A DNA stretch of 31,648 nucleotides from UMGS75 sp963648435 (GCA_963648435.1 CAVJDT010000020.1:1-31648), one strand, 5' to 3'; positions 8,930-16,958 are shown, counted from the stretch's first letter. Numbers and translations: made by a program. Notes: generated by a model not told the origin, from the sequence alone.

Positions 8930-8960
8930 AACTCAAGCCTTAGGGTTTGAGTTTTTTTTT
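8930..8960 (+). terminator. Rho-independent terminator after the lipoprotein gene
   Basis: Ten base pairs (8930-8939 with 8944-8953, one G-U) close a four-base loop, and T residues continue to 8960. The 3' arm also supplies the -35 box of the next promoter. Confidence 0.85.
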
Positions 8961-8975
8961 ACTTTGTGCTATAAT
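8947..8975 (+). promoter_or_regulatory. Extended -10 promoter of the yesL-namZ-mupG-murK-anmK-murQ operon
   Basis: TTGAGT (8947-8952) lies 17 bp before TATAAT (8970-8975), which is preceded by TGC as in the surface-protein promoter. The -35 box sits inside the terminator stem of the preceding gene. A gene run with tiny gaps or overlaps follows up to 15590. Confidence 0.7.
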
Positions 8976-9021
8976 GTATAATGAAAGGAAAATAATATAT
9001 ATTATTTGTTTATGCTAAATT

Positions 9022-9693
9022 ATGAGTACAACTGATTATGACAAAAAGATAAATTCAAAACCTTATAGATTTTTTGATTGGGTATATAAATTATTAATTA
9101 TTAACATTTTTACATTGATTTTTATTCTTTTAGTATTTACAGCACTCCCCGCAATAGTGGCGATGAATGCGACAATTAAATATGATATGAATGAAACTAA
9201 TATCTTTAAAAGCTATTTTAGCAATTTTAAATATTATTTTTGGAAAGCATTTGGAATAAATGTTATCCTTATGGTTGTAATCGGCGTAGTTGGCTTTGCA
9301 TTTTATTTTTATGCATACGCACAAGCTCAAGATGATGCTCACAATCTAATCTTTCAATTAGGTGTTGCGGTAATGATAATTTTAGGAGTAGTTGTTGCCA
9401 TGCTTTGCATCCACATTCCTTTAATTATGGTTACATTTGAAAGTTTAACGATTGGTGAAATCATTAAAACATCATTTTATATTTCATTTAGATATTTCAT
9501 AACAACATTAATCCTTTTTGGAATGCTTGTTTTAAAAATTATTGGGACAATTGCAACCCCAATATGGTTACTTTTTGGTATCAGTTTACCAACTCTTTTA
9601 GGTATTAAATTAACAGCGGGAGTATATTACAAATTTGAACAAATAGATTTAGAAAAAATAATGCATATGGCGGAGGAAGATGAAAATGAGTAA
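9022..9693 (+). CDS. YesL-like DUF624 integral membrane protein
   Basis: The 223-residue protein has about five hydrophobic segments (roughly residues 25-50, 75-95, 110-132, 155-175 and 178-200). The N-terminal aromatic-rich stretch, the LPAIVAMNAT segment and the overall spacing resemble DUF624/YesL proteins, which frequently sit beside carbohydrate ABC transporter genes. The molecular role of this family is not established. It follows the sugar-binding lipoprotein and overlaps namZ by eight bases, so it probably serves the same uptake pathway. No ribosome binding site lies at normal distance: the nearest GAAAGGA is over 30 bases upstream, separated by an 18-base AT palindrome. An upstream ATG at 9012 runs into a stop after seven codons. 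Confidence 0.72.
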   Translation: MSTTDYDKKINSKPYRFFDWVYKLLIINIFTLIFILLVFTALPAIVAMNATIKYDMNETNIFKSYFSNFKYYFWKAFGINVILMVVIGVVGFAFYFYAYAQAQDDAHNLIFQLGVAVMIILGVVVAMLCIHIPLIMVTFESLTIGEIIKTSFYISFRYFITTLILFGMLVLKIIGTIATPIWLLFGISLPTLLGIKLTAGVYYKFEQIDLEKIMHMAEEDENE

Positions 9694-10834
9694 AGTAATA
9701 TTAGGTATTGAAAACATTGATAAATATGAAAAATTATTTAAAGGAAAAAGAGTAGGACTAATAACTAATCCTACCGGAATTGATAGCAACTTTAAATCAA
9801 GTATTGATATTTTAAAAGAAAAGACAAACTTAGTTGCCCTATTTTCTCCAGAACATGGAATTAGAGCAAGTATTCAAGCCGGTCAAAGATTAGACACTTA
9901 TGTTGATGAAGAAACTGGAATTACCGTTTATAGTTTGTATGGAGCATCCAAAAAACCATCAAAAGAAATTATGGATAAGATTGATATCATTGCAATTGAC
10001 ATCCAAGATAATGGTTCAAGATATTACACCTTTATATATACAATGGCATATTGCATGCAAGCTTGTGCCGAATATGGTAAAACCTTTGTGGTATTTGACC
10101 GACCAAATCCAATTAATGGTGAACAAGTGGAAGGAAACAAACTAGATGTTAGTAAATATCGTTCATTTGTTGGTTATTATGAAATGCCTCAACGTCACGG
10201 TCTTACAATGGGGGAACTTGCCTTACTTTTCAATAATGAATATGGAATTGGCTGTGATTTAAGAATTGTACCAATGACTAATTGGGAAAGATGGATGGAT
10301 TTTGAAGATACTAACCTTCCATGGGTTATTCCAACTCCTAATCTTCCCACTATTGCCTCAGCCTACGCATATAATGCAACCTGTATATTTGAAGGTACTA
10401 ATGTTTCTGAAGGAAGAGGTACAACTACTCCATTTGAAATAATCGGGGCTCCATGGTTAAAATCTGAACAATTATCAAGAGAATTAAATTCCCTAAATAT
10501 TGAAGGAGTATTTTTCAGACCACAATACTATACCCCAACTTTTTCAAAATATCAAGGTGAACTATGTGGTGGCGTATTTGTTCATATTACAGATCGTCAT
10601 AAATTTAATGGTGTTAATTGTAGCTTTATTGTTTTAGATTACATTAGAAAACATTATCAAGAACACTTTAAAATTAATCCACCATATAAAGCTGGTTGCC
10701 CATCACTTTTTGAATTTGAAGCAGGAACTGATTTATTTATTAAACAAGAATGTTCAATTGAAGAACAACTTGAAGTTCTAAATAGGGATGCGGAAGAATT
10801 CAAAGAAATTAGAAAAAAATATTTAATATATTAG
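9686..10834 (+). CDS. namZ: Exo-beta-N-acetylmuramidase NamZ-like (DUF1343/YbbC, GH171)
   Basis: DUF1343 proteins, typified by B. subtilis YbbC/NamZ, remove terminal MurNAc from the non-reducing end of peptidoglycan fragments. The 382-residue product shows the family signatures GKRVGLITNPTG (20-31), FSPEHG (53-58, containing Glu and His thought to be catalytic), a DIQDNGSRYYTF segment, FDRPNPI and FEGTNVSEGRGT. The ATG at 9686 is preferred over 9680 because GGAGG lies nine bases upstream, whereas the earlier ATG would leave only three. No signal peptide is visible, in contrast to the secreted B. subtilis enzyme, so it probably acts inside the cell on imported disaccharides. It overlaps the yesL-like gene (ATGAGTAA) and lies ten bases before mupG. 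Confidence 0.9.
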   Translation: MSKVILGIENIDKYEKLFKGKRVGLITNPTGIDSNFKSSIDILKEKTNLVALFSPEHGIRASIQAGQRLDTYVDEETGITVYSLYGASKKPSKEIMDKIDIIAIDIQDNGSRYYTFIYTMAYCMQACAEYGKTFVVFDRPNPINGEQVEGNKLDVSKYRSFVGYYEMPQRHGLTMGELALLFNNEYGIGCDLRIVPMTNWERWMDFEDTNLPWVIPTPNLPTIASAYAYNATCIFEGTNVSEGRGTTTPFEIIGAPWLKSEQLSRELNSLNIEGVFFRPQYYTPTFSKYQGELCGGVFVHITDRHKFNGVNCSFIVLDYIRKHYQEHFKINPPYKAGCPSLFEFEAGTDLFIKQECSIEEQLEVLNRDAEEFKEIRKKYLIY

Positions 10835-10844
10835 AAGGTAATGT

Positions 10845-11888
10845 ATGTTTAAAAAAGGTTTATCAATATATACTGGTCTTAAAGATTATCCAATTGAAAA
10901 AAACTTAGAATACTTAAAACTTGCAAAAGAACTTGGTTATGAATTTTTATTTTCATCAGCTCATATAAATGAAGCAACACAAGCTTTTGAGGATTTACAA
11001 TTAATAATTGATACCGCATATAATTACGGGTTAAAGTTATCACTTGATATATCAAAGCCCGCAATGTCTAAGTTTAAAGATCTTAATCATTTATATGCTT
11101 TAAGATTAGACTATGGATTTACATTAGAAGAAATTGTGGAAATGTCTAATACCAAGAGTTATAAAGTAGAACTTAATGCTTCAACCTTAAAAAAAGAAGA
11201 TTTAGAAAAATTAATTATGCTTGGATTAAACCCTCAAAATACAAGAGCAAGTTTTAATTTTTATCCTAAACTTTATACGGGCCATGATATGGAATTTGTT
11301 AAAGATAAAATTAGATTATTTAAAAAATATGGTATTTCCATTTTAATTTTTATTCCTTCACATCAAGGCATGCGCCCACCAATGTATGAAGGGCTTCCAA
11401 CAATTGAGGCTCATCGCACGATGGACTTAGAACTTGTAATTGAAGATTTAAAAGCTCTAGGTGTTGATGAAATTGCTTTTGGTGATGCTTATGCAAGTAA
11501 AGAAGAACTAGAATTATTAAAGGCTCATCAAACTGATTATTTAATTTTACCATTTAATAAAGTTCCTAATTTACCTAGCCCTATGCTAGAACATTTAAAA
11601 GGTACTTTTCAAATTCGTAGAGATTATAATGACTTAATGCTTAGAAGCACGACCTCAAGAATAGGAGTTTCAGTTCCTAGTTTTAATACTGTAGAAAGAG
11701 CACTATATAGTGTAACAATTGATAATGATTTATTTTTAAGATATCGTGGTGAAATTAATATTATAATATCCCCTCTTCCAAAAGATGAAAGAACAAATAT
11801 AGTGGGAACGGTAAACCTTACAGAAAACGTCATTACAGCCCTAAAAAGGGGTCAAAAATTCATTTTTGGAGTAGAAGTTAATGATTAA
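10845..11888 (+). CDS. mupG: 6-phospho-N-acetylmuramidase MupG-like (DUF871, GH170)
   Basis: The 347-residue protein is a DUF871 member. S. aureus MupG of this family splits MurNAc-6-phosphate-GlcNAc, made by the MurP PTS, into MurNAc-6P and GlcNAc. Visible family features are the N-terminal GLSIYTGL strand, LSLDISKPA near residue 65, the FNFYPKLYTGHD segment, FIPSHQGMRPPMYEGLPTIEAHR, and a terminal small beta-barrel region ending in G-V-E-V. The domain is complete and of normal length. No PTS gene is present, so a kinase would have to phosphorylate the disaccharide, or the enzyme uses another phosphosugar. Its last eight bases overlap the sugar kinase gene, suggesting coupled translation. 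Confidence 0.87.
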   Translation: MFKKGLSIYTGLKDYPIEKNLEYLKLAKELGYEFLFSSAHINEATQAFEDLQLIIDTAYNYGLKLSLDISKPAMSKFKDLNHLYALRLDYGFTLEEIVEMSNTKSYKVELNASTLKKEDLEKLIMLGLNPQNTRASFNFYPKLYTGHDMEFVKDKIRLFKKYGISILIFIPSHQGMRPPMYEGLPTIEAHRTMDLELVIEDLKALGVDEIAFGDAYASKEELELLKAHQTDYLILPFNKVPNLPSPMLEHLKGTFQIRRDYNDLMLRSTTSRIGVSVPSFNTVERALYSVTIDNDLFLRYRGEINIIISPLPKDERTNIVGTVNLTENVITALKRGQKFIFGVEVND

Positions 11889-12801
11889 CTATCTCATAGG
11901 AATTGATGGTGGAGGAACCAAAACAGAAATTGTTGCAATAACTCATAATGGTACCATTTTTGAAAGAATAGTAACAGGCCCTGCATCAGCAGCCGTTATT
12001 CCTGAAAATGAGGTTTGGAATAATATTCTAAACGGAATCCAAGAAATAATTCAAAAAATTGATAAAACAAAATATCATTTAACAACTATCCAAATGGGTC
12101 TTAGTGCATATAGCATTTTAGAGTCAAAAGAAACAATAATAAAAAAACTTAACAAACATTATGGTGTAGATGTTTACATTGATAGTGATACAGTAATTGC
12201 CTTACACAGTATTTTGAAAAATAGCTACCAACAAGGAGTAGTAGTTGTTGCGGGGACGGGGGTTGCGGTATATGGTGAAAACCAAACAAATAGTGCTTTA
12301 ATAGGTGGTTATGGTCACATAATTAGAGAACTTGGAAGTAGCTATGCGGCAGTACACCACTTTGCCCTTAAAATAATTGATAATATAGAAGATGGAATTA
12401 AACTTTCAACATTAGAAAAAAAGTTTTTAAATTTGCTGAAAGAAAAAGGAATTAAAGATTTAAAACATTTATTCTACTGCCATGATAAAACAACGATAGC
12501 TTCGTTTGTTACATTCTTAAAAGATGAAGCCTTAAAGGGAAATACTGAAGCTAGAGAAATTTTAAAACAAGAAGGCATTTATTTAGGTATTCAAACCATA
12601 AAAGCAATTAAAAAATTAAACTTAACAACTGATTTTGTAATAGGCCTTCGTGGTGGTTTTGTCCAAAAAAACAGCGAAGACATTAAACTTGGATTTAATG
12701 AAGTAATGAAAGAAAATAATATTACAGCTTTAGTTATTGATGATGATACCGACCCTATTATGGGGTGCTATTATCTTCTAAAAAATAAAAAAAGAATTTA
12801 G
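11881..12801 (+). CDS. BadF/BadG-family amino-sugar kinase (MurK/GlcNAc kinase-like)
   Basis: This 306-residue protein belongs to the BadF/BadG/BcrA/BcrD ATPase fold (ASKHA superfamily). It has phosphate loop DGGGTKT at residues 9-15, an SDTVIAL connect segment near 100, GTGVAVYG and GGYGHIIRELGSSY, and a C-terminal adenosine region. Members include GlcNAc kinases and Clostridium acetobutylicum MurK, which phosphorylates both MurNAc and GlcNAc at C6. Placement between mupG and anmK/murQ favours a MurK-like role, giving MurNAc-6P for MurQ and GlcNAc-6P for NagA/NagB. The Cys-cluster residues of the Fe-S activators (BcrA-type) are absent. The substrate remains inferred. Confidence 0.82.
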   Translation: MINYLIGIDGGGTKTEIVAITHNGTIFERIVTGPASAAVIPENEVWNNILNGIQEIIQKIDKTKYHLTTIQMGLSAYSILESKETIIKKLNKHYGVDVYIDSDTVIALHSILKNSYQQGVVVVAGTGVAVYGENQTNSALIGGYGHIIRELGSSYAAVHHFALKIIDNIEDGIKLSTLEKKFLNLLKEKGIKDLKHLFYCHDKTTIASFVTFLKDEALKGNTEAREILKQEGIYLGIQTIKAIKKLNLTTDFVIGLRGGFVQKNSEDIKLGFNEVMKENNITALVIDDDTDPIMGCYYLLKNKKRI

Positions 12802-12809
12802 GTGATAAA

Positions 12810-13934
12810 ATGCTAGCGATCGGATTAATGAGCGGAACCTCCTTAGATGGTGTAGATGCAAGTTTAGTAGAAATAATTAATGATGGTAAAAAAACTAAAT
12901 ATCAAGAGAAATACTTTATATTTGTTCCTTATCAAGAAACACTAAAAAACAAAATTTTAGAAGCCTCAAGCTTAGTAACATCAAATGTTCAAAAAATTTG
13001 TAGCCTTAACTTTGAATTAGGATATATATATAAGGATGTAGTTGAAAAACTATTAAAAGCCTCAAACACTAAACTTAAGGACATTACTTTTATTGCGATG
13101 CATGGTCAAACCATATGGCATAATCCTGATAATAAAGATGGATATTTTTCATCAACTCTTCAAATTGGAGAACCTAGTGTTTTAGCATATGCCTTTAATA
13201 AACTTGTTATTAGCAACTTTCGAACCATGGATATGGCATCTGGTGGGAGTGGTGCTCCCCTTGTTCCTTTTGTTAATTATATTTTAAATAAAAGTAGTAA
13301 ATATAATATTGCCCTTCAAAATATTGGGGGAATTGGTAATGTTACCTATATTAAAAAGAATGCAAGCATAGATGATGTTATTGCGTTTGATACAGGCCCT
13401 GGGAATATGCTTATTGATCAAGCTATGCACATGCTTTATCATAAAGAATATGATGAAAATGGAAGTGTTGCTTTAAGTGGTAAAGTTAATGAAAAAGTTT
13501 TACTTACTTTAATGCAAGATGAATATCTTGAAAGATTACTTCCAAAATCAACAGGAAGAGAAAAATATAATGAACAATTTCTTCAAACAATTCTTGATAA
13601 AATGAAGAATGCACCTTACGAAGATATTATAACAACAATCAGTGCATATACTGTTGATACCATAGTTTATGCCTATCATAAATTTTGCCCAGATGTTGAT
13701 AAAATTATTTTATCAGGTGGAGGAGCTAAAAACAAATATATAATAAAAAGACTAAAAGAAAAAATGAATGTAAAAATTGAAATTAGTGAAAAAAGTGATT
13801 CATATGAAGCTTTTTGCTTTGCAATATTAGGATATTACACATACATTCTCGAACCTTCAAATATGAAGTGTGTTACCGGTTCAAAAGAAAATGTTATATT
13901 GGGTAATTTCACATACCCACCAAGAAAGGAATAA
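12810..13934 (+). CDS. anmK: Anhydro-N-acetylmuramic acid kinase AnmK
   Basis: AnmK hydrolyses and phosphorylates 1,6-anhydro-MurNAc to MurNAc-6-phosphate, the substrate of MurQ. The 374-residue product has the full family pattern: GLMSGTSLDGVD at the N-terminus (phosphate loop), HGQTIWHNP near residue 100, LQIGEPSVLAY, RTMDMASGGSGAPLVP with the presumed catalytic base Asp141, LQNIGGIGNVTYI, AFDTGPGNMLIDQ and LSGGGAKN. AGGTGA lies just upstream of the ATG, and eight bases separate it from the preceding kinase. Anhydro-MurNAc is made by lytic transglycosylases, so the gene implies access to such products, either from neighbouring bacteria or from its own enzymes. Confidence 0.95.
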   Translation: MLAIGLMSGTSLDGVDASLVEIINDGKKTKYQEKYFIFVPYQETLKNKILEASSLVTSNVQKICSLNFELGYIYKDVVEKLLKASNTKLKDITFIAMHGQTIWHNPDNKDGYFSSTLQIGEPSVLAYAFNKLVISNFRTMDMASGGSGAPLVPFVNYILNKSSKYNIALQNIGGIGNVTYIKKNASIDDVIAFDTGPGNMLIDQAMHMLYHKEYDENGSVALSGKVNEKVLLTLMQDEYLERLLPKSTGREKYNEQFLQTILDKMKNAPYEDIITTISAYTVDTIVYAYHKFCPDVDKIILSGGGAKNKYIIKRLKEKMNVKIEISEKSDSYEAFCFAILGYYTYILEPSNMKCVTGSKENVILGNFTYPPRKE

Positions 13935-13938
13935 TAAA

Positions 13939-14856
13939 ATGCAAACAAATGTTGATGTAAAAAAAATCTCGACAGAATCGAGAAATCAAAACACTAAAAA
14001 TATTGATTTATTATCAACCAAAGAAATACTACAAAAAATAAATGATGAAGATAAAACCGTAGCATACGCCGTCGAAAAAGCCATTGATAATATTTCAAAA
14101 GTTGTTGATAAAGTAGTAGAACAAATCGAAAAAGGTGGTCGCTTAATTTATATAGGAGCTGGAACAAGTGGTAGATTAGGAGTATTAGATGCGGCCGAAT
14201 GCCCCCCAACTTATGGAGTAAGTACCGATACTGTTATTGGCTTAATGGCAGGAGGAATGAAAGCCACAACCTTCGCGGTTGAAGGTGCCGAAGACAGAAA
14301 GGACTTGGCAGTTCAAGACTTAGAAAATGTTAAACTAGCTAAAAATGATGTAGTAATTGGGATTGCGGCGAGTGGCAGAACTCCATATGTTATTGGCGGT
14401 ATTGAATATGCAAAAAAGGTTGGAGCCTTTACTTCATGCATTACAACTAGTGCTGGAAGCGTCCTTGCAAGTATGGTAGATGTACCAATTGAAGCAGTAA
14501 CTGGAGCCGAAGTAATAAATGGTTCAACAAGAATGAAATCAGGAACCGCCCAAAAACTTATTTGTAATATGATTAGTACAACTACCTTTATTAAACTTGG
14601 TAAAGTATATGAAAATATGATGATAGACCTTCAAGCTACTAATGAAAAACTAGTAGCTAGAGCTCTTAATATTATCATGGAATTAACAGGCTATACAAAA
14701 GAAGAAGCGAATGCTAAATTAAAAGAATATGAAACAGTAAAAAAAGTATTAATTAATTATTTTACGGGTTGTACAGATAATATGGTAATTGATAGTACAC
14801 TTGAAAAAGTTCATGGCAATATTCGAAAAGCCATCAAAGAATTAGGTGAAAAATAA
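13939..14856 (+). CDS. murQ: N-acetylmuramic acid 6-phosphate etherase MurQ
   Basis: MurQ cleaves the lactyl ether of MurNAc-6P, giving GlcNAc-6P and D-lactate. The 305-residue protein is a SIS-fold etherase with TESRN near residue 12-16, GAGTSGRLGVLDAAECPPT at 73-91 (Glu87 corresponds to the catalytic Glu83 of E. coli), VEGAED (Glu115), GIAASGRTPYVIGG and INGSTRMKSGTAQK. The start at 13939 follows AAAGGA with eight-base spacing and gives the normal N-terminus; an earlier in-frame ATG at 13870 lies inside anmK and adds 23 unrelated residues. The stop overlaps the next start (TAATG). It is the central step joining the muramyl and glucosamine branches of this locus. Confidence 0.96.
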   Translation: MQTNVDVKKISTESRNQNTKNIDLLSTKEILQKINDEDKTVAYAVEKAIDNISKVVDKVVEQIEKGGRLIYIGAGTSGRLGVLDAAECPPTYGVSTDTVIGLMAGGMKATTFAVEGAEDRKDLAVQDLENVKLAKNDVVIGIAASGRTPYVIGGIEYAKKVGAFTSCITTSAGSVLASMVDVPIEAVTGAEVINGSTRMKSGTAQKLICNMISTTTFIKLGKVYENMMIDLQATNEKLVARALNIIMELTGYTKEEANAKLKEYETVKKVLINYFTGCTDNMVIDSTLEKVHGNIRKAIKELGEK

Positions 14857-15590
14857 TGAAGATAGAATATCAAGAATTAGAGACTAAAAGAGGTAAACTT
14901 CGTGGGCTTCTAACTACCCCTGATAATGAATCAAAAAATATAATAGTTATGTTTCATGGCTATACAGGTCATAAAAATGAAAATGGTTTTTTGTTTAAAC
15001 AAATAACAAAAAGATGTGTTGAAATAGGATATGCAACGATTAGATTTGATTTCTATGGCAGCGGTGATAGTGATGGTGATTATAGTGAAATGACCTTTTT
15101 AACTGAAGTAGAAGATGGAAGACAAATTATTGAATATGCTTATCATTTAAATAATGATAAACCAATTATATTGTTAGGATTCTCAATGGGAGGAGCTATT
15201 GCAGGATTCTTATCTTATGAATATATTGACAAAATTGATAAATTAATTCTACTTTCTCCTGCTGGATGTATGGCAGAACATGCTGCAGAAACATTCAAAA
15301 CGCATCAAGTTTTAGCGGATAATGTTGATTTAGGGGGATACTATGTTAATAAAGCATTCCTTGAAAGTTTTAAAGGACTTGATTTGTATCAAAACATTGA
15401 AAAATTTACAAAACCTGTTTTAATTATTCATGGTGAAAAAGATATGTCAGTACCAATTGAGTATGGCAAAAAGTATGCGAATAAATATCCACATAGCATC
15501 TTTCATATGATTAATGGATCATCACATTGCTATACAAAAGTAGAATATCGTAAAGAAGTCCAAGATTATATCGTTGATTTTTTAAAATAA
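14856..15590 (+). CDS. Alpha/beta hydrolase, cinnamoyl-esterase-like
   Basis: The 244-residue protein has the alpha/beta hydrolase fold: oxyanion segment FHGYTG (near residue 30), FDFYGSGDSDGDY, the nucleophile elbow GFSMGG with Ser near 111, the acid in HGEKDMSVP, and the base His in GSSHCY. The FDFxGxGDSDG pattern is typical of the Lactobacillus/Butyrivibrio cinnamoyl-feruloyl esterase group, but many carboxylesterases share it. It has no signal peptide, so it is cytosolic. Translationally coupled to murQ and last in the operon, it may remove an acyl group from imported sugars, for example O-acetyl groups on MurNAc; that role is a guess. A bidirectional terminator follows. Confidence 0.82.
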   Translation: MKIEYQELETKRGKLRGLLTTPDNESKNIIVMFHGYTGHKNENGFLFKQITKRCVEIGYATIRFDFYGSGDSDGDYSEMTFLTEVEDGRQIIEYAYHLNNDKPIILLGFSMGGAIAGFLSYEYIDKIDKLILLSPAGCMAEHAAETFKTHQVLADNVDLGGYYVNKAFLESFKGLDLYQNIEKFTKPVLIIHGEKDMSVPIEYGKKYANKYPHSIFHMINGSSHCYTKVEYRKEVQDYIVDFLK

Positions 15591-15608
15591 TATTTCCAGT
15601 TGGTTAGA

Positions 15609-15638
15609 AAAAAATATCTCTTTGATGAGATATTTTTT
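15609..15638. terminator. Bidirectional terminator between the murQ operon and trpS
   Basis: A near-perfect stem (about 12 bp, mostly A-T outside a TATCTC/GAGATA core) closes a six-base loop. A residues lie on the left arm and T residues on the right, so it can end transcripts arriving from either convergent side. Confidence 0.85.
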
Positions 15639-15644
15639 CTTATA

Positions 15645-16643
15645 TTATTTTCTTCCTAAACCCATTTTTCTTTTTACTTTACTTACCATTTTACGAGCAA
15701 GAATGGATGCTTTTTCTCTTCCTTCATCAAGTACACGGTCAATTTCATCACTATTTAATAATTCATTATAACGCTTTTGAATTGGTTCAAGCATATTGAC
15801 AACAGCTTCCGCAACATCTTTTTTAAATTCCCCATAGCCACGTCCTTGATATTCTTCTTCTAAGACTTTAATGTCTTTATTTGAAACAACACTTAAAATA
15901 GTTAAAAGATTAGAAACACCAGGTTTATTAATAGGATCATATTTAATAATACCATCACTATCAGTTACAGCACTAGCAATTTTCTTTCTAATTACATTAG
16001 GTTCATCAAGTAAGAAAATACAAGCCTTATCAATAGGATCTGATTTTGACATTTTCTTAGTTGGTTCTTGTAAAGACATAATTTTAGCTGCCCCATTCTT
16101 AGGAATTAATGGTTCTGGTAATTTAAATGTTTCAGAATATCTACTATTAAAACGTTGAGCCAAATCTCTTGTAAGTTCTAGATGCTGTTTTTGGTCTTCA
16201 CCAACTGGAACCGCATCCGCATTATATAATAAAATATCAGCTGCCATTAATACTGGATAAGTAAGAAGAGCAGAAGAAACTCCCGATACTTGCTTTACCA
16301 TCTTATCTTTATATTGTGTCATCCTTTCAAGTTCTCCAATATAGGTTATTGTTTGTAACAAATAGCCTAGTTCAGCATGTTCATGAACTTCTGACTGAAT
16401 AAAAAGAGATACTTTTTTAGGGTCTAGACCACAAGCAAGGTATACCGCAACAAGTGAACGAATGTTAGTGCGAAGGGCCTTTGGATCTTGAAAAACGGTA
16501 ATAGCGTGTAAGTCCGCAACAAAAATTAAAAAGTTTTGTTCTTCATTACTATCTTGTAAAGCTACAAAGTTTTTGATTGCACCTAAATAATTACCTAAAG
16601 TCATTTTACCTGAAGGTTGAATTCCTGATACAATTGTTTTCAT
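15645..16643 (-). CDS. trpS: Tryptophan-tRNA ligase TrpRS
   Basis: TrpRS charges tRNA-Trp with tryptophan. The 332-residue class I synthetase shows PSGKMTLGNYLG (residues 10-21), which holds the HIGH-equivalent GN, the VPVGEDQKQHLELTRD segment (146-160), and the KMSKS loop at 197-201. Length and motif order match bacterial TrpRS of the Bacillus type. GGAGT lies upstream of the ATG. Expression is very likely controlled by tRNA-Trp charging, because a T-box leader with terminator precedes the gene. It is transcribed alone, convergent with the murQ operon. Confidence 0.97.
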   Translation of the reverse strand: MKTIVSGIQPSGKMTLGNYLGAIKNFVALQDSNEEQNFLIFVADLHAITVFQDPKALRTNIRSLVAVYLACGLDPKKVSLFIQSEVHEHAELGYLLQTITYIGELERMTQYKDKMVKQVSGVSSALLTYPVLMAADILLYNADAVPVGEDQKQHLELTRDLAQRFNSRYSETFKLPEPLIPKNGAAKIMSLQEPTKKMSKSDPIDKACIFLLDEPNVIRKKIASAVTDSDGIIKYDPINKPGVSNLLTILSVVSNKDIKVLEEEYQGRGYGEFKKDVAEAVVNMLEPIQKRYNELLNSDEIDRVLDEGREKASILARKMVSKVKRKMGLGRK

Positions 16644-16670
16644 ATATTAATCACTCCTTATAAATAAAAT

Positions 16671-16895
16671 AAAAACGTCCTTTTATACTGAAAGGACGAC
16701 TAAAAGACATAACCGTGGTACCACCTTAATTTAAAAGTAAAAACTTTCCTCATTCATTTAACGCATAGATTACGAAAAAGCATTTCCTCTTTTCACATCA
16801 AAGTTCCATTCAAATATCTATATTAATGATGTTTCCACTATCCATCACTCACTATGTAATTATCAATATTTTACTATTTCTTCTCAATTGTTTTC
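16671..16895 (-). ncRNA. T-box leader (tRNA-Trp sensing) of trpS
   Basis: Read on the minus strand, the leader contains the conserved T-box AAGGTGGTACCACGG (16727-16713), whose TGGT bulge pairs with an uncharged tRNA 3' end. An 8-bp terminator (arms 16691-16698 and 16676-16683) followed by a T-rich run lies downstream. A candidate specifier codon TGG, in the context GAATGGAAC, lies at 16808-16806 and fits Trp. The long AT-rich stem I region lies upstream. Uncharged tRNA-Trp should stabilise the antiterminator and switch trpS on. Confidence 0.88.
16676..16698 (-). terminator. T-box regulated terminator
   Basis: CGTCCTTT and AAAGGACG form a perfect 8-bp stem with a seven-base loop on the minus strand, followed by TTTTT. 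It competes with the antiterminator formed by the T-box element. Confidence 0.85.
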
Positions 16896-16901
16896 ACCCT
16901 A

Positions 16902-16929
16902 ATTATAGTCTAAAAAAATAAAAAGTCAA
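16902..16929 (-). promoter_or_regulatory. trpS promoter
   Basis: On the minus strand TTGACT (16929-16924) lies 16 bp before TATAAT (16907-16902). It sits just upstream of the T-box leader and back to back with the spx promoter. Confidence 0.7.
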
Positions 16930-16958
16930 AGAAAATACTAAAAAAATTAAAAAAAGTA

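Noticed and set aside
11350..11833. Antisense open frames within mupG
   Set aside because: They lie wholly inside a conserved family gene and show no ribosome sites or domains.
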